Source: JBFXEO01 sp050180015
Lineage (GTDB): Bacteria > Bacteroidota > Bacteroidia > Bacteroidales > Tenuifilaceae
Assembly (NCBI GenBank): GCA_050180015.1
Contig: JBFXEO010000176.1
Span: 1-6,204 of the forward strand
DNA length: 6,204 nucleotides
Reading direction: 5' to 3'
Part shown: positions 1 through 6,204 of the stretch, piece by piece
How positions within the stretch are numbered: position 1 is the first letter of the stretch
Layout: the number at the start of each line of letters is the position of its first letter
Position numbers and translations under genes: made by a program
The notes under the pieces: model-generated
Told to the model about the DNA's origin: nothing
The model's database searches: none
What the model saw: the letters and a program-made list of their open reading frames with translations, nothing else

Positions 1-1
1 A

Positions 2-202
2 TCCGGCGTTTCAGAGGTGCTTAAGTACGCAATAAAAGTTGATTTCTGGGATGTTGATGCCTTGGCCGACAGTATTTACGGACTACTCAACTACAAGGCC
101 CTGGCTAACATTTTCATAAAGTATGGACAGGACGAGGTGAACAACCTTAAGTGGGACAATGCCGCCAAACAAGTTGTTAATATCTATAATTCTACCATAT
201 AA
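2..202 (+). CDS. GT4-type glycosyltransferase, C-terminal fragment (5' end outside window)
   Basis: This is the last 66 codons of a gene that runs in from the left edge; the frame is open from base 2 and ends at TAA 200-202. The visible residues (SGVSEVLKYAIKVDFWDVDA at the start, then LADSIYGLL, and LKWDNAA near the end) resemble the closing helices of GT-B fold, GT4-family glycosyltransferases. In that family this region follows the nucleotide-sugar binding site and packs back onto the N-terminal domain. Family members next to GH57 amylases in Bacteroidota are usually annotated as glycogen/starch-synthase-like glycosyltransferases, so a role in alpha-glucan synthesis is likely but inferred from context. 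The catalytic part is not in the window. A GTG at 17 could make this look like a 61-residue ORF, but the homologous pattern continues upstream of it, so it is not the true start. The next gene begins 30 bases downstream on the same strand, suggesting one transcript. Confidence 0.8.
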   Translation, partial: SGVSEVLKYAIKVDFWDVDALADSIYGLLNYKALANIFIKYGQDEVNNLKWDNAAKQVVNIYNSTI

Positions 203-232
203 CACTGTATTAACGTTAAACCGATATTAGTG

Positions 233-1795
233 ATGAAGACAATTTGCTTTTACTTTCAGGTGCACCAGCCATTCAGGCTACGGAGGTATCGCTTTTTCGA
301 TATTGGCAAAAACCATAACTACTTCGATGATTTTGCCAACCGTTCAATAATGCGCAAGGTTGCAGGAAACTGCTACCTTCCTACCAATAACATGATGTTG
401 GACCTTATCAATGAGTTCGGCTCCAAATTTAAAATATCATACTCCATATCGGGGACTGCGCTGGACCAGTTCGAACAGTATGCCCCCGATGTACTCGATA
501 GCTTTCAAAAGCTTGCAAAAACAGGCTGCGTGGAATTCCTTGCCGAAACCCACTCACACTCTCTTTCGGCGCTGAAAAGCCGCGATGAATTTTTCCGCCA
601 GGTGGAAAGCCAAACCAAACGGCTGGAACAACTTGTTGGCTATAAACCCAAAACATTCAGGAATACAGAGTTAATATATTCCGATCAGATAGGCGAGATG
701 GTTGCCGACATGGGCTACAAGGCAATGCTTACCGAGGGTGCCAAGCATATCCTGGGTTGGAAAAGTTCCAACTTTCTGTACGCCAATGCCATCAACCCAA
801 AGCTCAAACTTTTACTTAAAAACTTCCGGTTAAGCGACGATATCGCCTTCCGTTTCTCTAATCGCGACTGGAGCGAATGGCCGCTTACCACCGAGAAATT
901 TGTATGGTGGTTAAACAATATCGACCCAAAGGAAGAAATCGTCAATCTGTTCATGGACTACGAAACTTTTGGTGAACATCAATGGGCCGATACCGGGATA
1001 TTTGACTTTATGAGAGCGCTCCCGGGCAGGGTTCTCGGCCATTCTAACTTTGAGTTCCTAACCCCATCGGAGGCGGCAGACAAGCACCAACCCGTTGCCT
1101 TACTCCATGTTCCCTCCCCCATTTCGTGGGCCGACGAGGAACGTGACTTGACCGCATGGCTGGGAAATGAACTTCAGGATGAGGCTTTCGATCACCTGTA
1201 TTCGCTTACCGATAAAATTGAAAAGATCAACGACCCCGATATTAAACGGGATTGGCTCTACCTACAAACAAGCGACCACTTTTACTACATGTGCACAAAG
1301 TGGTTTAGCGATGGCGATGTGCATAAATACTTCAACCCCTACGATACACCCTACGAGGCTTTCATCAACTTTATGAATGTACTCAGCGACTTTACGGTTA
1401 GGGTAAAAAATAAAATTCTTGAGCAAACACACTTCAGCAATGCTCCCCAGCAAACCGAGGAGATTGATAAACTCATCCAGCTTTACGAGTCGAAGTTGCA
1501 GGAACTAAAAACAATGCAAGGAAACAGCAGTAACACAGTAATACCTAAAACATCGCCCAAAAGAACCGCCACAAAAGCATCGAAACCATCGGCTACAAAA
1601 ACTCCGAAAAAAACCTCGAAGGCTGTAGCGGTACAAGAAAAATCTGTTCAAGCCGAAAAACCAGAAAAAACAAGCGCCAAGAAGAAGGTTACCCCTAAAG
1701 CCAAGAGTACAACTAAAGGTAAAAGAACAGCAGCTAAAGGTAGCTCTGCCACCAATAGCAAGGCAACAGGCAAAACAAAATCGTCAAAAAAATAA
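233..1795 (+). CDS. GH57 family alpha-amylase with Lys-rich C-terminal tail
   Basis: A cytoplasmic glycoside hydrolase (no signal peptide) expected to cut or rearrange alpha-1,4-glucan chains by a retaining mechanism. The GH57 conserved regions are present in order: HQPFR (residues 11-15), EFLAETHSHS (101-110), FRNTELIY with the predicted nucleophile Glu146, MDYETFGEHQW with the predicted acid/base Asp242, and TSDHFYYM (346-353). The barrel should span roughly residues 1-300, followed by a helical part to about 400 and a short leucine-patterned helix at about 408-428. Some Bacteroidota GH57 homologues are reported to lack catalytic residues; this one keeps both. I chose ATG 233, which gives the family-typical start MKTICFYFQ; a GTG at 230 would add one residue. 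There is no Shine-Dalgarno, which is normal for the phylum. Residues 431-520 form an extra basic tail beyond the catalytic domain. The gene lies between a GT4 glycosyltransferase and a glycogen synthase-phosphorylase fusion, so glycogen is the likely substrate. Exact specificity (amylase, glucanotransferase or branching) is not proven, but the motifs fit the alpha-amylase subgroup best. Confidence 0.93.
   Translation: MKTICFYFQVHQPFRLRRYRFFDIGKNHNYFDDFANRSIMRKVAGNCYLPTNNMMLDLINEFGSKFKISYSISGTALDQFEQYAPDVLDSFQKLAKTGCVEFLAETHSHSLSALKSRDEFFRQVESQTKRLEQLVGYKPKTFRNTELIYSDQIGEMVADMGYKAMLTEGAKHILGWKSSNFLYANAINPKLKLLLKNFRLSDDIAFRFSNRDWSEWPLTTEKFVWWLNNIDPKEEIVNLFMDYETFGEHQWADTGIFDFMRALPGRVLGHSNFEFLTPSEAADKHQPVALLHVPSPISWADEERDLTAWLGNELQDEAFDHLYSLTDKIEKINDPDIKRDWLYLQTSDHFYYMCTKWFSDGDVHKYFNPYDTPYEAFINFMNVLSDFTVRVKNKILEQTHFSNAPQQTEEIDKLIQLYESKLQELKTMQGNSSNTVIPKTSPKRTATKASKPSATKTPKKTSKAVAVQEKSVQAEKPEKTSAKKKVTPKAKSTTKGKRTAAKGSSATNSKATGKTKSSKK
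1523..1792 (+). other. Histone H1-like Lys-rich tail of the GH57 protein
   Basis: This segment encodes residues 431-520 of the GH57 protein. By direct count the 90 residues include 24 Lys and 2 Arg against only 3 Glu and no Asp, and there is no Phe, Tyr or Trp. The rest is mostly Thr, Ser, Ala, Pro, Gly and Val. Three S/T-P-K motifs occur (SPKR at 441-444, TPKK at 457-460, TPKA at 487-490), reminiscent of histone H1-type tails. The segment should be disordered and strongly positively charged. It follows the leucine-patterned helix that ends the folded part and runs to the stop codon without a frameshift, so it looks like a real extension rather than read-through of a neighbour. Its function is unknown; binding to nucleic acid, another polyanion or a partner enzyme is possible. 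Confidence 0.85.
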
Positions 1796-1816
1796 CCCTA
1801 AAAACAGCAAAATTTA

Positions 1817-4800
1817 ATGAACACAAAGGATAAGCTATTGAAACCCGATTACCTTTTTGAAGTTAGCTGGGAGGTATGCAACAAGGTAGGAGGAATACAT
1901 ACAGTAATATCCACAAAAGCGTTAAGCCTTGAATCGGAACTCAAAAATAACTATATACTCATAGGCCCCGATTTAATTAAGGATACCGAAAATAATCCTG
2001 AATTTATTGAAGATACAAACCTATTCGCATCGTGGCGAAATAAAGCATTCGACGAAGGATTACCCATTAGAATTGGACGATGGAATATACCCTGCAAGCC
2101 AATTGCCATAATTGTCAACTTTTCAGGGCTTATCTCACAAAAAGACTCAATTTTTAAAAGTTTTTGGGAAGAGTACAAACTCGATTCTATTACCGGGCAA
2201 TGGGACTACATTGAACCAGCCCTATTTGGGTATGCCGCCGGCAAGGCAATAGAAAGTTTTACCAACTTTCACCTCAGCCTTCGGCATAGAATTGTGGCCC
2301 AGTTTCACGAGTGGATGACGGGAACCGGGCTGCTTTACCTGAAAAAGAATGTACCACAAATTGGCACTGTATTCACCACACACGCTACAGCCCTAGGCCG
2401 AAGCATTGCGGGCAACAATATTCCGCTTTACAATAACCTGGAGAAGTTTGACCCCGAGAGCAAAGCTCGGGAATTCAACATCATATCAAAGCAATCACTC
2501 GAAAAAATTAGCGCGCAGGAGGCGGATTGCTTTACAACGGTAAGCGATATTACCGCCCGGGAGTGCGCCCATTTCCTGCAAAAAGAGGTTGATCTTATCA
2601 CCCCGAATGGTTTCGAGGATACCTTTGTCCCCGATGCAGAAGAATTCAGGTTGAGGCGGCTGGAAAGTAAAATTAAATTCTATGAGGTTGCCGAGGCTAT
2701 GCTTGCACACGATGTGGCAAAGGATAGCATTGTTGTTGGAACAAGTGGACGCTACGAGTTTAAAAATAAAGGTATAGATGTATTTATTGATGCTCTGGGC
2801 AAATTAAACAAGGATAACAACTTGAACAAAGAAATCCTGGCATTCCTGTTAATTCCAGCGGGCCATCATGGCCCACGTAGGGATGTGTTCCATAATCTTT
2901 GCGACAAGGATAAAAGCTATGAAAACTACATAATACTTGACGATACCCATGTTACCCACTACCTAAACGATTCTGACACAGAACCAATTCTAAAAAAAAT
3001 CAGGGCCGTAGGGTTAAACAACTCTTCATCAGATAAAGTTAAAATATTCTGGATCCCCTGTTACCTAAACGGCGACGATGGTATATTCAACAGGCAATAC
3101 TACGATATGCTTATCGGCATGGATATTACCGTATTCCCATCGTACTACGAACCGTGGGGATATACCCCGCTGGAAAGCCTTGCCTTTAAAGTTCCTACAA
3201 TCACCACTTCGCTGAGCGGTTTTGGCGAATGGGTAAATAATCACTATACCAGGCCCAAAGATGCGATCAATATTATTCATCGAAGCGATGATAGCGATGC
3301 CGAAGTTATAGATCAAATAGCCTCCACCCTTCAGTGGTTCGCCAGCCTGGAAAACCAAAAACGAGCTGAGCTGATGGTAAATGCCGCCGATATATCCACC
3401 ATAGCACTCTGGAACAACTTTATAGACTACTACTACACGGCTTACGATAAGGCGTTGGTTTGCGTTGGCGAACGAACCCACCGGTTCATGGAATTTGAGC
3501 GTCAAGAGGTATTGCCATCGATTGAACGAAAATTTAGGCTTAACCAGCCCTCGTGGATCCGCCTGCTGGTACAAAAAAGTTTACCCGAAAAGTTAAAATC
3601 GTTAGACGATTTATCGCGCAACCTATGGTGGTCCTGGAATATTGAAGCAAGCGAATTATTTGAATCAATCGATAAAAACCTTTGGGACAAATGCGAACAA
3701 AATCCCATTCTTTTCCTTGAAAGGATTAGCCTTCCGCGGTTTCAGGAACTAGAGCAAGATTCCGTATTTGTTGATAAGCTGCATTCTATTTACCTGAAGT
3801 TCACCTCGTACATGATGCAAAAATCCCTGCGGAAGGGTCCCAAAATAGCATACTTCAGCATGGAATTTGGGCTTCACAACTCGTTAAAGCTCTACTCCGG
3901 AGGTCTGGGGATTTTGGCTGGCGATTACCTGAAAGAAGCTTCGGACAGCAATGTAGATATGGTTGGGATTGGACTGCTTTACCGCTACGGGTACTTTACC
4001 CAAAACCTATCCGCATCGGGTCAGCAAATTGCTGTTTACGATCAGCAAAATTTCACCCAAACCCTTGCCTCTCCGGTGAGAGATAGCAATGGTAAATGGA
4101 TTACCATAAATGTAGCCATGCCCGGACGATTAGTCCACGCCAGAATTTGGAAGGTTGACGTTGGCCGCACGGAACTTTACCTGCTAGATACCGATTTTGA
4201 GGACAACCTGGTCCAGGATAGAACCATCACCCATCACCTTTACGGTGGAGACCTGGAAAACCGGTTTAAGCAGGAAATGATTCTGGGAATTGGAGGTGTT
4301 AGGGCATTAAATGTCCTAGGCATTCAGGCCGATCTATTCCATATAAATGAAGGACATGCCGCTTTCATAGGCCTTGAACGCCTCCGTGGGTATATCTGGA
4401 ACGAAAAATTAGCCTTCCCCGAGGCAATGGAGGTCGTACGGTCATCGAGCCTATTTACTACGCACACACCAGTTCCTGCTGGCCACGATGCCTTCCCCGA
4501 AGAACTCGTCAGAGCATACATGTCACACTATCCTGAACGTTTAAAAATAACCTGGGAACAATTCATGGATTTAGGCAGAATGACACCGGGCGATACCGCC
4601 CAAAAATTCTCGATGAGCCATTTGGCGGCAAACCTTTCGGAGGAAATTAATGGGGTAAGCTGGTTGCACGGCGAGGTAAGCCGTAAAATGTTTTCGGGCA
4701 TGTGGCCATGCTACTTTCCCAACGAATTACATGTAAGCTACGTTACCAACGGAGTACATTATCCCACATGGACTGCACCCGAATGGAGAAACCTCCTCGA

Positions 4801-6073
4801 ACACAGCAGCAAACCCGGCGAAACATACAACCAACCAGCATGGAATGAAATAGAAAATATTCCCGACTCCAAAGTCTGGGATGTTAGAAATATCCTCCGC
4901 AAGCGATTGGTAACCTTAATCAACAAGCGATTGAACGAACCCGGAATGATTCGGTTCGAAAGCCCGCGCCAGGTTGTTGAAATTCAGGAAAAACTCAACC
5001 CCAAAATACTAACCATCGGATTTGCCCGAAGATTTGCAACTTACAAAAGGGCACTACTCCTATTCAGAGACTTAGACCGGCTCGATGAACTAGTAAATAA
5101 CCCGGAGCATCCCGTACAATTCTTCTTTGCAGGGAAAGCCCATCCGAACGATAAGGCAGGACAAGATCTAATCAAAAAGATTATTGAAATTTCCAAACAA
5201 CCGCGCTTCCTTGGACGAATTGTTTTTCTCCAGAACTATGACATAGAACTTGCGAAGCACATGGTTCAGGGGGTTGACATTTGGCTAAATACACCAACAA
5301 GACCACTGGAAGCGTCCGGAACAAGCGGACAAAAAGCCGTAATGAATGGGGTTCTGCATTTTAGCGTATTAGATGGCTGGTGGGTAGAGGGTTACCGGGA
5401 AGGTGCCGGCTGGGCACTTCCCATGGAAAGCACCTATTCCGAACAGGAATTTCAGGACGAACTCGATGCCGAAATGATATATACCATTCTGGAAAACGAG
5501 GTAGTTCCCGCATACTACCAGCGAAACTCCGAGGATGTTCCTGAAAAGTGGACAGGGTTTATCAAAAAGTCGATAGGCCAGGTTGCCTCAAACTTTACCA
5601 CCCTTCGGATGATAACAGACTACCAAAACCGTTTTTACAGTAAACTCTACAGGCGATCTTCCGAAATTATTGAAGATGACTTTGAGGTAGCAAAGCAAAT
5701 TGCCTCGTGGAAACGAAGGATAACACGGAATTGGGAGGAAATTGAGGTTATTCAGGTTAAACAGCTGAACATTGCCCGCGAGGCAGTTTTCCTGGGCAAG
5801 GAGTACACCTCGGAGGTTGTTCTCGATCTGGGTTCGCTTGGGCCCGACGAGGTAGGCGTTGAGCTGGTTATAGCCGATTTAATTGAAAGCAAAGACGTTA
5901 AAGTTAAACGAATCCATGAATTCATGCTACAATCCGTTGATGGTTCCAGGGCAATTTACCGGTTAAACCTGGTTCTGTTAGAACCAGGCGTTTTTGAATG
6001 CGGCATTAGAATTTTCCCAAAAAACCCTATGCTCCCCCACAGAATGGATTTTTGCATGGTTAGGTGGGTTTAG
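1817..6073 (+). CDS. glgP: Bifunctional GT3 glycogen synthase - GT35 alpha-glucan phosphorylase fusion
   Basis: A 1418-residue cytoplasmic protein made of two complete enzymes; the symbol glgP fits only the C-terminal half. Residues about 11-547 are a GT3 glycogen synthase, which transfers glucose from a nucleotide sugar to a glycogen end. It shows LFEVSWEVCNKVGG (13-26), FHEW (163-166), FTTHATALGR (186-195), TVSDIT (241-246), TPNG (262-265), GRYEFKNKG (311-319) and YYEPWGYTPLE with the E-X7-E pair Glu445/Glu453. Residues about 578-665 are a DUF3417 domain (NLWWSW at 602-607). From about 676 follows a GT35 phosphorylase, which releases glucose-1-phosphate: SGGLG (694-698), HINEGH (842-847), TNGVH (977-981), RRFATYKR (1071-1078, likely phosphate site Arg1072/Lys1077) and EASGTSGQK with the PLP-binding Lys1173. 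Residues about 1300-1418 match the beta-rich end of this phosphorylase type. The combined length equals a typical GT3 enzyme (about 550) plus a typical phosphorylase of this type (about 850). ATG 1817 fits the GT3 start and lies 21 bases after the GH57 stop, behind an A-rich leader without Shine-Dalgarno. The frame is unbroken. The nucleotide donor (UDP- or ADP-glucose) cannot be read from sequence. Confidence 0.95.
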   Translation: MNTKDKLLKPDYLFEVSWEVCNKVGGIHTVISTKALSLESELKNNYILIGPDLIKDTENNPEFIEDTNLFASWRNKAFDEGLPIRIGRWNIPCKPIAIIVNFSGLISQKDSIFKSFWEEYKLDSITGQWDYIEPALFGYAAGKAIESFTNFHLSLRHRIVAQFHEWMTGTGLLYLKKNVPQIGTVFTTHATALGRSIAGNNIPLYNNLEKFDPESKAREFNIISKQSLEKISAQEADCFTTVSDITARECAHFLQKEVDLITPNGFEDTFVPDAEEFRLRRLESKIKFYEVAEAMLAHDVAKDSIVVGTSGRYEFKNKGIDVFIDALGKLNKDNNLNKEILAFLLIPAGHHGPRRDVFHNLCDKDKSYENYIILDDTHVTHYLNDSDTEPILKKIRAVGLNNSSSDKVKIFWIPCYLNGDDGIFNRQYYDMLIGMDITVFPSYYEPWGYTPLESLAFKVPTITTSLSGFGEWVNNHYTRPKDAINIIHRSDDSDAEVIDQIASTLQWFASLENQKRAELMVNAADISTIALWNNFIDYYYTAYDKALVCVGERTHRFMEFERQEVLPSIERKFRLNQPSWIRLLVQKSLPEKLKSLDDLSRNLWWSWNIEASELFESIDKNLWDKCEQNPILFLERISLPRFQELEQDSVFVDKLHSIYLKFTSYMMQKSLRKGPKIAYFSMEFGLHNSLKLYSGGLGILAGDYLKEASDSNVDMVGIGLLYRYGYFTQNLSASGQQIAVYDQQNFTQTLASPVRDSNGKWITINVAMPGRLVHARIWKVDVGRTELYLLDTDFEDNLVQDRTITHHLYGGDLENRFKQEMILGIGGVRALNVLGIQADLFHINEGHAAFIGLERLRGYIWNEKLAFPEAMEVVRSSSLFTTHTPVPAGHDAFPEELVRAYMSHYPERLKITWEQFMDLGRMTPGDTAQKFSMSHLAANLSEEINGVSWLHGEVSRKMFSGMWPCYFPNELHVSYVTNGVHYPTWTAPEWRNLLEHSSKPGETYNQPAWNEIENIPDSKVWDVRNILRKRLVTLINKRLNEPGMIRFESPRQVVEIQEKLNPKILTIGFARRFATYKRALLLFRDLDRLDELVNNPEHPVQFFFAGKAHPNDKAGQDLIKKIIEISKQPRFLGRIVFLQNYDIELAKHMVQGVDIWLNTPTRPLEASGTSGQKAVMNGVLHFSVLDGWWVEGYREGAGWALPMESTYSEQEFQDELDAEMIYTILENEVVPAYYQRNSEDVPEKWTGFIKKSIGQVASNFTTLRMITDYQNRFYSKLYRRSSEIIEDDFEVAKQIASWKRRITRNWEEIEVIQVKQLNIAREAVFLGKEYTSEVVLDLGSLGPDEVGVELVIADLIESKDVKVKRIHEFMLQSVDGSRAIYRLNLVLLEPGVFECGIRIFPKNPMLPHRMDFCMVRWV
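5968..5995 (+). other. Intragenic terminator-like hairpin with T5 run
   Basis: A perfect 9-base inverted repeat, CCTGGTTCT (5968-5976) and AGAACCAGG (5980-5988), is separated by only GTT and followed two bases later by TTTTT (5991-5995). This is the shape of an intrinsic terminator, but it lies inside the reading frame (residues about 1384-1393 of the fusion protein), 75 bases before the stop codon. The encoded residues (LVLLEPG) fit the C-terminal domain, so the coding constraint is genuine and the hairpin may be a coincidence of codon choice. It could also cause transcriptional pausing or protect the mRNA 3' end. Confidence 0.45.
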
Positions 6074-6140
6074 AATATCTTAGCCATAGATATGTTGCTG
6101 ATACACCGAATTTTGCAACAAAAAGCTAACCGGTCACCAC

Positions 6141-6200
6141 AACAACCTCAACGTTCAGAATTCCTGCACGCTGAGGTTGTTAAAGTATGTCGTATTTTTT
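6141..6200 (+). terminator. Putative terminator hairpin after the fusion gene
   Basis: Bases 6141-6181 form a long interrupted inverted repeat. The outer stem of ten pairs is AACAACCTCA (6141-6150) with TGAGGTTGTT (6172-6181). After an A/C mismatch come three pairs (CGT/ACG), then a T/C mismatch, three more pairs (CAG/CTG) and a five-base AATTC loop. A T6 run lies at 6195-6200, 13 bases beyond the stem. The position, 67 bases after the stop of the last gene in the operon, suits transcription termination. The gap before the T run is longer than in a classical Rho-independent terminator, so it could instead be an mRNA-stabilising structure, a bidirectional terminator for a converging gene outside the window, or an operator. 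No gene or convincing Bacteroidota promoter was seen in 6074-6204. Confidence 0.55.
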
Positions 6201-6204
6201 AACC

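Noticed and set aside
17..202. A separate small gene of 61 residues starting at GTG 17.
   Set aside because: The frame is open to the window edge, and the residues before the GTG (SGVSE) continue the GT4 C-terminal pattern, so this is the end of a larger gene.
210..219. Perfect palindrome TTAACGTTAA in the spacer before the GH57 gene, considered as an operator.
   Set aside because: Ten bases of AT-rich palindrome in a 30-base spacer is easily chance. There is no promoter next to it and no second copy in the window.
1167..1376. A short overlapping + strand open frame inside the GH57 gene.
   Set aside because: It is out of frame with conserved GH57 motifs, and its composition does not look like a real protein.
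2860..2874. Palindrome GGGCCATCATGGCCC inside the GT3 module.
   Set aside because: It encodes a conserved-looking stretch (AGHHGPR) and has no T run or other regulatory context, so it is best explained by coding sequence.
3065..3574. A 169-codon open frame on the minus strand inside the fusion gene.
   Set aside because: It lies wholly opposite conserved GT3 sequence, its translation shows no recognisable domain, and it has no plausible promoter or start context. It is a shadow of the + strand gene.
6093..6120. Inverted repeat TGTTGC / GCAACA just after the fusion gene, considered as the terminator.
   Set aside because: Only six pairs around a 16-base loop and followed by A rather than T bases. 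The structure at 6141-6181 is a much better candidate.

Overview
The window looks like a chromosomal segment of a member of the Bacteroidota, probably Bacteroidales or Marinilabiliales. It has moderate GC content and three tightly packed same-strand genes. None of the starts is preceded by a Shine-Dalgarno sequence; the upstream bases are A/T-rich, as is usual in this phylum. The protein families also fit: a GT4 glycosyltransferase beside a GH57 alpha-amylase is an arrangement I associate with Bacteroidota glycogen loci. The taxonomic call is inference, since no rRNA or marker gene is present.

Layout, all on the + strand. Positions 2-202 are the last 66 codons of a GT4-type (GT-B fold) glycosyltransferase whose start lies outside the window. 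After a 30-base spacer, 233-1795 encodes a 520-residue GH57 alpha-amylase-family protein. Both catalytic residues are present, and it carries an unusual 90-residue Lys/Ser/Thr/Ala-rich tail resembling a histone H1 tail. After a 21-base spacer, 1817-6073 encodes a 1418-residue protein. This joins a complete GT3 glycogen synthase module (the eukaryote-like glycogen synthase family) to a complete GT35 alpha-glucan phosphorylase module of the DUF3417-containing type. The last 131 bases hold no gene, but contain a 41-base interrupted inverted repeat followed by a T6 run, which probably terminates the operon.

Together the genes describe storage-polysaccharide turnover in the cytoplasm. Chains are elongated from a nucleotide sugar (GT3 module, possibly also the GT4 enzyme). 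They are cut or rearranged internally (GH57) and shortened from the non-reducing end by phosphorolysis to glucose-1-phosphate (GT35 module). The most notable point is that opposing activities, glycogen chain elongation and phosphorolysis, sit in one polypeptide with catalytic motifs intact in both halves. No mobile element, CRISPR array, tRNA or rRNA was seen.
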